In this document: piece after piece, positions 1 to 7,823 of the stretch | Position numbering within the stretch: the stretch's first letter is position 1 | Layout: the number at the start of each line of letters is the position of its first letter | Source of the DNA: an uncultured Collinsella sp. | GTDB lineage: Bacteria > Actinomycetota > Coriobacteriia > Coriobacteriales > Coriobacteriaceae | Assembly: GCA_900541665.1 (NCBI GenBank) | Contig: UQKV01000012.1 | Location: 1-54,953 of the forward strand | Direction: 5' to 3' | Length of the DNA stretch: 54,953 nucleotides | Program-made: the position numbers and the translations under genes | The notes under the pieces: generated by a model | What the model was told of the DNA's origin: nothing | Seen by the model: the letters and a program-made list of their open reading frames with translations, nothing else | The model's database searches: none

Positions 1-1
1 C

Positions 2-157
2 CTCGTCACCCTCGGCGCTCTTCCCGGGAAGTACATTTTCCGAAGCGCTTACCCCGCCGGAAGCAAGTACGTAGGAAAAATATGGGACAGGGTGAATCGC
101 CCGGAGAAATACCGGAAAGACGGAATCACCCAGCTAGTCGAAAGATATAGGAAATGA
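2..157 (+). CDS. C-terminal fragment of an unknown protein (5' end outside window)
   Basis: An open frame enters from the left edge and ends at TGA 155-157, giving the last 51 residues of a protein. The tail is basic and aromatic (IWDRVNRPEKYRKDG, VERYRK). I do not recognise a family. It lies just upstream of an integrase on the same strand, so it may be the last cargo gene of the integrated element. A short CCCG/CGGG hairpin follows near 172-184, without a clear T tract. The frame is open to the edge with no internal stop, but coding status rests only on that. Confidence 0.4.
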   Translation, partial: LVTLGALPGKYIFRSAYPAGSKYVGKIWDRVNRPEKYRKDGITQLVERYRK

Positions 158-415
158 AAAAAAGAAAACCCCGGATTTCGGGCCCCGAGGTGCGGCCAGG
201 TCCTGAGCTTTAAGCAAAGGGCTCGTCCTTATTATGCCTCAGCGGCAGTAAAAGTAAACCGAACAAGTTATGGAGATTGGAGACAGCGAACGGAAAAGCC
301 GCCCCGCGCGCAGCTGGAACCTAGGCGCGAGGCTCGGCTACACCGCCGACGCCGCTCTCTACACCGCGAACGTAGGGCGAGATTCCATGCGTCTACATCT
401 AGGGAGGTGATGCCC

Positions 416-541
416 ATGAAAGCAAAAAATCTCGGGACCGTAGGCTGATGCCGCGGCCCCGAGACTAAGGAGACGGCCCCTGCACTTTGGAACGTGAGAC
501 GGGGCCGGAGTCAGAACCGGGCGAAACGGAGAATAAGCCCG
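416..541 (+). promoter_or_regulatory. Structured leader upstream of the integrase, with a possible 10-residue leader peptide
   Basis: The gap 158-563 holds no clear gene. A strong Shine-Dalgarno (GGGAGGTG, 402-409) precedes ATG 416, which opens a 10-codon frame (MKAKNLGTVG) ending at 448. Three hairpins follow: CTCGGG/CCCGAG (431-463), CGGCCCC/GGGGCCG (474-507) and CGGGC/GCCCG (518-541). The peptide's stop codon lies inside the first hairpin, so translating it would open that stem. The integrase ATG at 564 has no good ribosome site, but a direct repeat ATCTGA sits just upstream (about 544-560). A 46-codon frame at 270-410 ends on the Shine-Dalgarno; it has no ribosome site of its own and I doubt it is real. 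An attenuation role is inference. Confidence 0.35.
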
Positions 542-563
542 CGATCTGAACGGATCTGATTAT

Positions 564-1625
564 ATGACAAAGAAGCAGCGCCGCCGCGTCTGGGGCTCCG
601 TGACCGAGATGAGGCGCGGCAAGAAGTACGTCCTGCGCTGGATGCAGAACACGCCGCAGGGCCGCAGGCGCAAGACCAAGACCGTGTACGGCACCTACCG
701 CGAGGCGTGCGCGGAGCTGGACCGCATCCACGTCGAGCACGCCGACGACGCGCCCGTGCCCACCATAGCCAAGGCCTACGAGACGTGGCTCGTCCCCAAG
801 ATGGCCGCACAGGTCGAGGCGGCAACCCTCGCCCCCAACACCCGCGACCTCGTGCTGCGCTCGTGGAAGAACTACGTCGGACCCCGCTGGGGCGCAATGC
901 CCGTCGACCAGCTGCGCGCCGTCGAGCTGCAGGACTGGCTGCTGACACTTCCCGCCGCCACCGCCGATACCGCCCTGCTCACCCTGCGCAAGGTCTACGC
1001 CTGCGTCTCGACCTTCATCCGCCTGCCGCTCGACCCGTTCGCCGCCAGCGTCAGGTACACCATGCCCACCCGCAAGACCCGCGAGCGCTCAAAGCGCGTC
1101 TATACCCTCGACGAGGCCCTGGGCGTCCTCGACGCACTGCGCGGCAACCCCCTGGAGCCCGCGTTCATCCTCGCGTGCTTCGGCTCCTGCCGCTCGGGCG
1201 AGTCGCTGGGCGTGCGCACCGAGGAGGTGCTGCGCTGGGAGCGTAGCGGCACCGTCCTCGCCTCCGCCGACATCTGCCGCCAGATGCAGCAGTCCGGCAC
1301 CGAGCCGGTGGGCGCCCTCAAGACCGCCCGCGCCGCCGATGGCCGCGAGTGGATGTGCGACCGCGGCGACGGGCTGCCCATGAACCGGAGCATTTGCAAC
1401 GACCGTTGGCGGAAACTCTGCGCCGCCCGCGGCATCGAGCACATCCCGTGGTCGAACCTCCGCAACTCATGGCGTACGATAGCGGAGGTCGAGCTTCGCC
1501 TGCCGTGGGATCTCATCGAGATGCTGATGGGCCACGCCCTCCCCGGCGTGTCGGGACGGCACTATATCCGGCCCACCGCCGAGCAGGTCGTCCGCGCCGC
1601 CTTCGACGCGCTTGGGATAAGTTAG
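564..1625 (+). CDS. Tyrosine-family site-specific integrase
   Basis: This 353-residue phage/ICE-type integrase would catalyse integration and excision of a mobile element. The basic N-terminus (1-50) fits an arm-binding domain, about 65-165 the core-binding domain, and 175-345 the catalytic domain. Visible catalytic residues are R210 (CRSGES), K253 (LKTARA), R300 (SNLRNSW), H324 (LMGH) and Y334 (RHYIRP). The box II motif normally reads HxxR, but here it is S297-N-L-R300, so the His is replaced by Ser and the usual LRHT is LRNS. The gene is the last one before conserved chromosomal genes, as expected at an element boundary; the attachment site is not identified. No strong ribosome site precedes ATG 564. 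Confidence 0.9.
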   Translation: MTKKQRRRVWGSVTEMRRGKKYVLRWMQNTPQGRRRKTKTVYGTYREACAELDRIHVEHADDAPVPTIAKAYETWLVPKMAAQVEAATLAPNTRDLVLRSWKNYVGPRWGAMPVDQLRAVELQDWLLTLPAATADTALLTLRKVYACVSTFIRLPLDPFAASVRYTMPTRKTRERSKRVYTLDEALGVLDALRGNPLEPAFILACFGSCRSGESLGVRTEEVLRWERSGTVLASADICRQMQQSGTEPVGALKTARAADGREWMCDRGDGLPMNRSICNDRWRKLCAARGIEHIPWSNLRNSWRTIAEVELRLPWDLIEMLMGHALPGVSGRHYIRPTAEQVVRAAFDALGIS

Positions 1626-1689
1626 GATATTCCCCCGCAAAGCCGCAGGTAGATGGCACGCAGTTAGTTGTGGCAATACTAAAGTCCGC

Positions 1690-1738
1690 AACCCAAACCA
1701 CCACAAAAGTGCCTGTCCCCTTTGTATTGGTTTGGGTT
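1690..1738. repeat. Imperfect palindrome between integrase and GDSL gene
   Basis: The arms AACCCAAACCA and TGGTTTGGGTT (first half starting at 1690, second ending at 1738) flank a partly paired centre (CACAAAAG / CTTTGTA) with loop TGCCTGTCCC. It lies between the convergent integrase and SGNH hydrolase genes, so it could act as a bidirectional terminator, although no T tract follows on either strand. It could also mark the element boundary. The palindrome is plain in the sequence; its role is not. Confidence 0.6.
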
Positions 1739-1742
1739 CGCG

Positions 1743-2402
1743 CTACTCACCGAACATCTCTTGGAGCTTGGCTGCCACGGCGTGACCCAGGCTCTCATGG
1801 CTTTCGGGCATCATATGCAGATAGTCGATATCGCCCGGCTCGGCAAAGTCGGCGGCATTCAAAAAGTCGCAGCCAAACTGCTCAGCCACATGCGCGTAGT
1901 ACTCACCAAAATGTTCCGAGGCTTCTACGGAATGCTCGTCAAAATCGGTCATATATACGTCGGCGATCTGCGGCTTAATCTTGATAGGCGCCATCAGCAG
2001 AATGCGCGGACAAGGCGCAGCGTCGGTCCACGGAAACGCGCGGACGGCGCGAATCAGCGCCATGGCGCCACGGGCGATATCGGAAGCTGTCACGTTAAAG
2101 ACCGTCTTACAGTCGTTGGTGCCCAGCATGATCACAATGGCGTCCAGCGGCTTATGGGCCTCGAGCAACATCGGAAGTGCACGGATGCCGTTAAGATTGG
2201 TGTCCAGATGGCACATGTCGTCGCGTACCGTCGTGCGGCCGTTGAGGCCTTCTTCAATTACATGCCAGCCCTCGCCTAAGTCACGTTGGGCCACGCCACA
2301 CCAGCGCACATCCCGCGCATAGCGCACCGCGGTGCCGTCGCGCATGCCCGCCGGATCGTAACCATAGGTGTTGCTGTCGCCAAAGCATAGAACGTTTTTC
2401 AT
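1743..2402 (-). CDS. SGNH/GDSL-family hydrolase
   Basis: A 219-residue esterase/arylesterase-like protein of the SGNH fold. Block I is FGDSNTYG with the nucleophile at S10. Block III is LGTND (93-97), whose Asn helps form the oxyanion hole. The catalytic Asp-His pair is D193-YL-H196 in block V. No signal peptide or membrane segment is visible, so it is probably cytoplasmic. Family members deacylate small esters or carbohydrate acetyl groups; the substrate cannot be told here. ATG 2402 has a good ribosome site (GGAAGGG). It stands alone, transcribed away from the PARG-like gene's terminator. Confidence 0.85.
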   Translation of the reverse strand: MKNVLCFGDSNTYGYDPAGMRDGTAVRYARDVRWCGVAQRDLGEGWHVIEEGLNGRTTVRDDMCHLDTNLNGIRALPMLLEAHKPLDAIVIMLGTNDCKTVFNVTASDIARGAMALIRAVRAFPWTDAAPCPRILLMAPIKIKPQIADVYMTDFDEHSVEASEHFGEYYAHVAEQFGCDFLNAADFAEPGDIDYLHMMPESHESLGHAVAAKLQEMFGE

Positions 2403-2422
2403 CGTAAGCCCTTCCTTTTAGT

Positions 2423-2456
2423 AAAAAGCCGGCGGGAGCAGCCTCTCCCGCCGGCT
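2423..2456 (-). terminator. Rho-independent terminator of the PARG-like gene
   Basis: On the minus strand a 12-bp stem AGCCGGCGGGAG/CTCCCGCCGGCT with a 6-nt loop is followed by TTTTT. It lies 25 bp beyond the stop of the gene at 2482-3597. Confidence 0.9.
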
Positions 2457-2481
2457 CGACCTATCTGTCAACACGTACCGG

Positions 2482-3597
2482 TTACAGGTACTTGCGCCAA
2501 TCGTCCTCGTCCTCATCATCCTCGGTAGCAGCCTGGGCCTGCTCGGCGGCGCGAGCTGCCGCAGCGCGAGCGGCAACCTGAGCATAGGACTCCTCGTTGC
2601 GCTCGGGGAAGTTTGCCAGCACGTGCTCGAACTTGGCAAAATCCTCATCCCAGCGCGTAGAAGGCACGGCAAAGAAGACTTGCTTGACCTTAAAGTCGCC
2701 CGACGCGAGCTCCTTGCGGAAGAGCTCGGCCACGGCCTCTGCGTCAAAGCCGTTGTTGTCGCAGCCCCAAGCACCCAGCACGAGCTTCTCGCGACCCAGC
2801 TCGTCGCAGATGGCAAGCACAAAGCGAATGCGATCGCGCAGGGCATCCAGCAGAGCATCGTCGCTCACGCGATACTCCTGGCGGGCGCGCTTAACGTTGG
2901 GCGCGGCGGCCACGATCACGTCGGCGTATGCATGCACGTGGTTGCGGTCGAAGCGCACCGCAGGCACCACTAGGGCGCGGTTACGATAGAGCTCGCAGTT
3001 GATGTTGCGGCGACGGTTCTCGCCGTACCATTTGCGCTGCTTATCGAGAACGTTGTACAGATACGAATCGGCGCACAGTGTGGCCTCCTGGCCCAGATAA
3101 CCCTGAATATAGCCACCGCCCGGGTTGGTGAACGAGGCAAAGGCGAGCGCGGCCATGTCGCAGAACTGCGCATAGCCACGACCGTTGTCCAAGATGGCCT
3201 GCGTGGCGGAGGCATCGAGCACGGTGACCTCAGGCAGGGACGCAGCAGGCTCCTCAGCAGGCGCGGACTCAGCTTCGGCGATTTCCTCGGCAGGCTCCTC
3301 GACGGGCTCAGGAGCTGCCTCGACCTCGGCAGCCTCCGCGCCCTCGACGTCCTCGGCAACCTGTTCTTCGGTGGCCACAGCACTCTGAACCTTGGCCTTC
3401 ATCGCCGAGACAAAGCCGGCAGGCATACCGTCAAACTCGCGAACACCGGCAAGCGAACGCTCGATATCCTTGGCGCACGCTTCGGACACAGTTGCCACGT
3501 GACGCTCGGCGGCCTTGGCACGCGCCTCGCGCTTGGGATTGGGCTGACCCGCTCGGTTGGACCTGCGGTTACGGTTCCTGTTGTCGACGTCTGCCAT
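2482..3597 (-). CDS. TIGR02452-type macrodomain protein, PARG-like, with altered active site
   Basis: The C-terminal part (about 125-350) matches microbial-type poly(ADP-ribose) glycohydrolase-like proteins: NPGGG at 158-162, GQEATLC at 169-175, and LGAWGCDNNG at 274-283. The family's signature normally reads GGG...QEE, with the second Glu catalytic. Here it is Q170-E171-A172, so that Glu is replaced by Ala. Residues about 75-120 form an acidic Glu/Ala/Pro-rich insertion between a basic N-terminus and the macrodomain, making the protein about 100 residues longer than the family norm. It may bind ADP-ribose without hydrolysing it; that is inference. ATG 3597 follows an AAAGGTG-type ribosome site. 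Monocistronic, with its own terminator. Confidence 0.8.
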   Translation of the reverse strand: MADVDNRNRNRRSNRAGQPNPKREARAKAAERHVATVSEACAKDIERSLAGVREFDGMPAGFVSAMKAKVQSAVATEEQVAEDVEGAEAAEVEAAPEPVEEPAEEIAEAESAPAEEPAASLPEVTVLDASATQAILDNGRGYAQFCDMAALAFASFTNPGGGYIQGYLGQEATLCADSYLYNVLDKQRKWYGENRRRNINCELYRNRALVVPAVRFDRNHVHAYADVIVAAAPNVKRARQEYRVSDDALLDALRDRIRFVLAICDELGREKLVLGAWGCDNNGFDAEAVAELFRKELASGDFKVKQVFFAVPSTRWDEDFAKFEHVLANFPERNEESYAQVAARAAAARAAEQAQAATEDDEDEDDWRKYL

Positions 3598-3663
3598 AAG
3601 TGGTCACCTTTCTCGGTCTCTGCCGCTATCGGCTTTTCCCATCCATGATACCCCGCAGCGTAC

Positions 3664-3689
3664 AAAAAAGACGGCCCCGAAGGACCGCC
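3664..3689 (-). terminator. Terminator of the BI-1 family gene
   Basis: On the minus strand a GGCGGTCC/GGGCCGTC stem (one G-T pair) with a TTCG tetraloop is followed by six T, 46 bp past the stop of the gene at 3736-4431. Confidence 0.85.
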
Positions 3690-3735
3690 TTTCGCATCGA
3701 TTTACACGTACGGCAAGCACCGCCGCAATTCGCCA

Positions 3736-4431
3736 CTAGTCGCGACGGCCAAGGATGTTCAGGATGCGCAAGAACACGTTGATAATGTCCACGAATAGAT
3801 TGGACGCCATGAGCACGGCGTTGGGCAGCGTAGGCGGCACCGTCGTGGCAACATAGGTGTCGTAGCCAATAAAGCCGGCAAACACCACGATCACGATCAG
3901 GTCGGTGATGGTCTGCGAGACACCCATGAACATCAGCACGATCTCAACCAGAATAGTGGCGAGCAGAATGCCAAAACCGATGCCATATACGCGCTGGAAA
4001 AACTTGGGGAACGTCACGCCCAAGGCGCCAAAGACAAAGGTGATGGCGGCCGTGGCGATAAAGGCAGTGTTGATGGTGGGCAGGTCGTAGTTGGCAAGGC
4101 CAAACGACGCGGTCAGGCCAAAGGTACTCGCAAAGATTACGTAGCCCACAAGGGACAGGCCCACGGACTGCTTGCTGGCGGCGGCCGACATCATGACCAT
4201 GCCGACGATGGTCAAAATAAACGAGCCAAAGACCAGCGGCAAGGCGGCGCCGTTCATCATCATGCGCGCAAACGACATGGTGCTCGTAAAGTAGGCGCCG
4301 GCACCCATGGCGCAAAAGCCCAAGAAGATCAGGGCAGACATGGCGAGATTGTACGCGCGCGGCGACATATCCTTGGCACGGCTTGCGCCGGTCTCGACGG
4401 GGCCGTTCTGATAGCCCTGGATATCGTTCAT
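3736..4431 (-). CDS. Bax inhibitor-1/YccA family membrane protein
   Basis: A 231-residue integral membrane protein with about seven hydrophobic segments from residue 28 to the end and a hydrophilic N-terminal 25 residues. Its character, spacing of helices and short charged C-terminus (NILGRRD) fit the BI-1/YccA (TMBIM) family, some members of which act as pH-sensitive calcium leak channels or interact with FtsH. The bacterial physiological role is uncertain. ATG 4431 is preceded by GAAAGGAC. The gene is monocistronic, ending at a strong terminator. Confidence 0.85.
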   Translation of the reverse strand: MNDIQGYQNGPVETGASRAKDMSPRAYNLAMSALIFLGFCAMGAGAYFTSTMSFARMMMNGAALPLVFGSFILTIVGMVMMSAAASKQSVGLSLVGYVIFASTFGLTASFGLANYDLPTINTAFIATAAITFVFGALGVTFPKFFQRVYGIGFGILLATILVEIVLMFMGVSQTITDLIVIVVFAGFIGYDTYVATTVPPTLPNAVLMASNLFVDIINVFLRILNILGRRD

Positions 4432-4510
4432 AGGTTCGTCCTTTCAAAAGCACCGCGACAGCGCCGTAGGTGACAAGATTCCTGTCATTGTACCCGAATG
4501 CCGTACGTCC

Positions 4511-4849
4511 TTATCTACGGCGCTCGCCCTCGAGCGTACGGTCGAATGCCCACACCCACCAACGCATCAGATGGGCCTGCGAGCCATCTGGTCGTTCACG
4601 CGTCTGGTCCTCCAGATACAACTCGGTCGCATGCCCGCCAAAACGCACCTTATAGGTTGCCGTACGAATGCCGTGAACCGTCAGGCCAAACCCAGTGGTC
4701 GAGACAATCTCGTCAATCGTAAAGCAACGACCGTCGACCCAGCAGACGGTGACCGGCACGACCTGTCCGCCCGCGAGGATGCGAGCCACGACGTCCACAT
4801 ACTGCTTGTGCACGCGCCGAGTTTTGCCATCTGTCTGTCGATATTCCAT
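4511..4849 (-). CDS. Small hypothetical protein
   Basis: About 112 residues if started at ATG 4849 (MEYRQTDGKTRRVHKQYVDV); the frame stays open to 4936 but the upstream residues look non-conserved. An AGGAG lies only two bases before this ATG, which is closer than usual, so the ATG at 4870 is a possible alternative. The protein is mixed alpha/beta, with VVPVTVCWVDGRCFTIDEIV suggesting a small barrel-like domain and a basic end (LEGERRR). I do not recognise a family with certainty. It is divergent from the PiT gene; 4850-5099 between them should hold both promoters, but I see no convincing -35/-10 pair. Confidence 0.65.
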   Translation of the reverse strand: MEYRQTDGKTRRVHKQYVDVVARILAGGQVVPVTVCWVDGRCFTIDEIVSTTGFGLTVHGIRTATYKVRFGGHATELYLEDQTRERPDGSQAHLMRWWVWAFDRTLEGERRR

Positions 4850-5099
4850 GTCTCCTATTATCGAACGCATGTTTGCATGTTGTAAAGCGAACAGACTGTG
4901 GTTTTGGAGTGTCGGAGCAATCGCACGTGTCCGCATGGCGTGTTAGCAAAAAGAATACCCGCGGTCAACAGGACTAATATTCAATTTTAGTGCCAAAAAA
5001 TCCACTTCTCACGTCAGAACTCCGTTAAGAAACCCACAGGAGGTGATACGATTTATCATGTTTTTGTAACGTGCCTGCAAACTTCGAGAAAGCCCATAT

Positions 5100-6149
5100 A
5101 TGGACGTAACGTTCTCAACCTTCCTCGGCCAAATTGTGTCGAACCCAGTCCTTGCCGTCACCGTGATCCTCGCGTTGGGCGCCATCTTCGTCAATGGATG
5201 GACCGACGCGCCCAACGCCATCGCGACCTGCGTCACTACGCGTTGCATGCCCGCCCGCGCCGCCATTCTCATGAGCGCCGCATTCAACTTCCTCGGCGTG
5301 CTCATCATGACGCACTTTAATGCGAGCGTCGCCAACACCATCTCACATATCGTCGACTTTGGCGGAAACAGCACCATGGCGCTCGCCTGTCTGTGCGCGG
5401 CGCTGTTCTCCATCGTCGTCTACGGCGCCACAGCGTCGCGTTTTGGCATCCCCACCTCGCAAAGCCACAGCCTTATCGCCGGCCTGACCGGTGCCGCTAT
5501 CGCCCTCGGCGGCGCGAGCAGCGTCAACGTCCACGAGTGGATGAAGGTCATCTACGGCCTGGCGCTCTCCATCGGCCTGGGCTTTGTCATGGGCTGGGTC
5601 CTGTGCAAACTCGTCTCGATTCTTTTCGCCGCCGCCAACAGGCGACGTGCCAATGTCTTCTTTAAATACGCTCAGATCGCGAGCGCTGCGGCCATGAGCT
5701 TTATGCACGGCGCGCAGGATGGACAGAAGTTCATCGGCGTGCTCTTTTTAGGCGTGGCCTTCGCAAACGGCCAGACCAGCGTCGGCGATGCCGGCATCCC
5801 CATCTGGATTATGCTGCTGTGCTCGGCCACTATGGGTATCGGTACCAGCGTGGGCGGTGAGCGCATCATCAAGTCCGTCGGCCAGAGCATGGTTAAGCTC
5901 GAGAAGTATCAGGGCTTCTCCGCCGACCTCGCGGGCGCCGCGAACCTGCTGCTTGCCACCCTTACCGGCATCCCCGTGTCCTCCACACACATCAAGACCT
6001 GCGCCATCATGGGCGTCGGTGCCGTCAAGCGCCTCTCGGCCATCAACTTCGGAGTCGTCAAGGACATGATGTTCACCTGGTTCTTCACCTTCCCCGCCTG
6101 CGGACTCATCAGCTTTGTCATGGCCAAGCTGTTCATGATGTTCCTCTAA
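5100..6149 (+). CDS. pit: Inorganic phosphate transporter, PiT family
   Basis: A 349-residue membrane protein with about ten helices, driving phosphate uptake by ion symport. The two inverted family repeats are visible: NGWTDAPNA (32-40, the GANDVANA-type signature) with GIPTSQSHSL (116-125) in the first half, and HGAQDGQK (203-210) with GIPVSSTHIK (290-299) in the second. The DUF47 gene follows 67 bp downstream on the same strand, the classic Pit/DUF47 pairing. ATG 5100 has only a weak GAGAAAG upstream; a strong AGGAGGTGAT at 5040-5048 is too distant and precedes only a 3-codon frame. Confidence 0.95.
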   Translation: MDVTFSTFLGQIVSNPVLAVTVILALGAIFVNGWTDAPNAIATCVTTRCMPARAAILMSAAFNFLGVLIMTHFNASVANTISHIVDFGGNSTMALACLCAALFSIVVYGATASRFGIPTSQSHSLIAGLTGAAIALGGASSVNVHEWMKVIYGLALSIGLGFVMGWVLCKLVSILFAAANRRRANVFFKYAQIASAAAMSFMHGAQDGQKFIGVLFLGVAFANGQTSVGDAGIPIWIMLLCSATMGIGTSVGGERIIKSVGQSMVKLEKYQGFSADLAGAANLLLATLTGIPVSSTHIKTCAIMGVGAVKRLSAINFGVVKDMMFTWFFTFPACGLISFVMAKLFMMFL

Positions 6150-6216
6150 TCAAACCGAACGTCCATCCGGACCGCAACACTTCGCCCACCCGTCTTCGCC
6201 TCGAAAGGACCCACCC

Positions 6217-6840
6217 ATGGCAAAGAAACCCGATTCGTTCTACTTTGACAACTACGTCGCTTGCGCCGACCTCGCCGTCCAGGCCGCAGAGCTGCTCACC
6301 AAGATTTTTGAGAACTTCGATCCCGCGCAGATTCACGACATGCTCAATAAGATGCATGCGATTGAGCATGCGGCAGACAAGAAGCACCACGAGCTCGAAG
6401 ACGCCCTGCTCACCGCCTTTATCACCCCGCTCGAGCGCGAGGATCTGGATCTGATGAGCTGCGCGCTCGACACCGTGCTCGACCGTATTGAGGGCGTCGT
6501 GCAGCGCGTCTACTTCACCAACATTCAGAGCATCCATCCCGACGCCATCGTCATCGCCCACAAGGTGACTGACGCCTGCCGCGCCATGAAAGACCTGATG
6601 GTCGAGCTTCCCAACTACCGCAAGTCCAAAACGCTGCGCGAGCTGGTCATCCAGATCAACACCATCGAGTCCGAGGCCGACGAGCTCTACATCAACGCCA
6701 TGCGCAACCTGCACGTTAACGGCAAGGATCCGCTCGAGGTCATCGCTTGGCGTGACGTCTACGCCTTCCTGGAATACTGCGCCGACTGCTGCGAGAATGT
6801 GGCCGATGTTGTGGATTCGATTGTCATGAAGAACAGTTAA
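6217..6840 (+). CDS. DUF47 family PhoU-like protein, partner of PiT
   Basis: A 207-residue, all-helical cytoplasmic protein of the DUF47 (YkaA/PhoU-like) family. These proteins are found next to PiT transporters and are thought to control them. Features typical of the family are the acidic helices with regularly placed His and Glu (IEHAADKKHHELEDALL, FLEYCADCCENVADVV), which bind metal clusters in PhoU relatives. GAAAGGACC precedes ATG 6217. It forms a probable two-gene operon with pit. Confidence 0.92.
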   Translation: MAKKPDSFYFDNYVACADLAVQAAELLTKIFENFDPAQIHDMLNKMHAIEHAADKKHHELEDALLTAFITPLEREDLDLMSCALDTVLDRIEGVVQRVYFTNIQSIHPDAIVIAHKVTDACRAMKDLMVELPNYRKSKTLRELVIQINTIESEADELYINAMRNLHVNGKDPLEVIAWRDVYAFLEYCADCCENVADVVDSIVMKNS

Positions 6841-6864
6841 TTGGGGGTACGTGTCCCACCGGTC

Positions 6865-6943
6865 GCGGGCCCGGCCACTAATAACCTTTTTCACTCCGGC
6901 TGCAAGCAGAGTCGTTCAAAAGGTTATTAGTGGCCGGGCCCGC
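6865..6943. repeat. Perfect 26-bp palindrome (element A)
   Basis: Arms 6865-6890 and 6918-6943 are perfectly complementary over 26 bp (outer end GCGGGCCCGG, inner end AACCTTTT), with a 27-nt loop. The loop itself can form a small CTGC/GCAG hairpin. It follows the DUF47 stop by 24 bp and could terminate that operon, but there is no T tract. It resembles in design the palindromes at 31804, 51028 and 51250. Confidence 0.9.
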
Positions 6944-6959
6944 TCCCTTATGCACCACC

Positions 6960-7126
6960 ATTGGGAACTTTGGCTGATAGGTTTAGCGCAATGGGGGTTT
7001 GGCTGAAGGGACCTTTGGTATCCGTTCGGACACTTTGGCCCTTGATGAGCGTTTGGCCGATTGCTGCTTTGGGTACTGTTTGGGTTACTTTGGGTTTGTT
7101 TGATTTTTAATTGTTGGAGGGCTTGT
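6960..7126 (+). other. G/T-rich leader with repeated TTTGG
   Basis: The plus strand carries about nine TTTGG pentamers in roughly 130 bp at irregular spacings of about 6 to 30 bp, in a stretch almost devoid of C runs. No open frame or promoter stands out, except the ribosome site TTGGAGGG just before ATG 7127. The compositional bias continues into the first half of the nitroreductase gene. Confidence 0.5.
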
Positions 7127-7657
7127 ATGTCTTATTTGGATCTGGCTCGGGGTCGGTATTCTTGTCGTGAGTTTGAAGATCGGACTGTGGAGCAGGCTGT
7201 GGTGGATGCCATTGTTGAGACTGGGCGTATTGCTCCTTCTGCTTGCAATAATCATCCAACCCGTGTGATGGTGTTGGATACGCCTGAGCTTCTGGAGAAG
7301 GCAGCTGCTTGTCAGCCTCGGTTTGCTCGTGATGGGTCTATCTTTGGGGCTCCGCTTGTCTTCCTTATTTGCAGCGTTACCGATGATGCTTGGGTGCGCC
7401 CGTATGATCAGATGAATTCCAGCGAAATCGATACTTCAATCGTCTGCGATCAGATGATGATGGAGGCCACCGAGCAGGGCCTGGGAACGTGTTGGGTATG
7501 CCATTTTAAGCCCGAGGTGGCACAGGAGCAGTTCAACCTGCCCGAGGGCGTCTATCCCTATCACATGCTCGTCTGTGGCTATCCTGCCGACCACATCGCC
7601 GATTCCGAGCATCGCGAGGCCCGTACCATTCCCCTCTCCGACTTCCTCCTCAAGTAG
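7127..7657 (+). CDS. Nitroreductase family protein
   Basis: A 176-residue FMN-dependent oxidoreductase of the nitroreductase superfamily. Visible motifs are the N-terminal ARGRYSCREFED (FMN phosphate contact), PSACNNHPTRV near 40 and the C-terminal half VCGYPAD. Such proteins usually dimerise and reduce nitro compounds, quinones or flavins; the physiological substrate is unknown. ATG 7127 is chosen because GGAGGG lies 5 bp upstream; the open frame extends to 7061 but that part lacks a ribosome site. Codon use is odd: the first ~90 codons favour T/G-ending codons (CGG, GGG, TCT, GCT), while from about 7390 on it returns to the C-ending bias of its neighbours. Confidence 0.9.
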   Translation: MSYLDLARGRYSCREFEDRTVEQAVVDAIVETGRIAPSACNNHPTRVMVLDTPELLEKAAACQPRFARDGSIFGAPLVFLICSVTDDAWVRPYDQMNSSEIDTSIVCDQMMMEATEQGLGTCWVCHFKPEVAQEQFNLPEGVYPYHMLVCGYPADHIADSEHREARTIPLSDFLLK

Positions 7658-7704
7658 ATTTTGGGACATGCCCTAAAACCTATCCTTGACCGCTCACCGG
7701 TTCG

Positions 7705-7742
7705 CCGAGTTCTGCGCCACTATGTGCAGGGCTCGGTTTTTT
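7705..7742 (+). terminator. Terminator of the nitroreductase gene
   Basis: A CCGAG-TTCTGC / GCAGGG-CTCGG stem with a short loop is followed by six T, 48 bp after the nitroreductase stop. Confidence 0.85.
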
Positions 7743-7767
7743 ATGTTGCGCGCCCCGGTACAGTCAT

Positions 7768-7797
7768 AAAAAAGGACCCGCAAGCTGCGGGTCCTTT
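7768..7797 (-). terminator. Terminator of divIVA
   Basis: On the minus strand an AAAGGACCCGC/GCGGGTCCTTT-type stem ends in six T, 27 bp past the divIVA stop. It ends the yggS-sepF-yggT-divIVA run. Confidence 0.9.
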
Positions 7798-7823
7798 CTA
7801 GGCACTAAATTGTAGGCCGAATG

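Noticed and set aside
7061..7126. Longer nitroreductase start adding a hydrophobic 22-residue segment
   Set aside because: No ribosome site; GGAGGG is placed for ATG 7127, and the added residues are translated TTTGG-rich leader.
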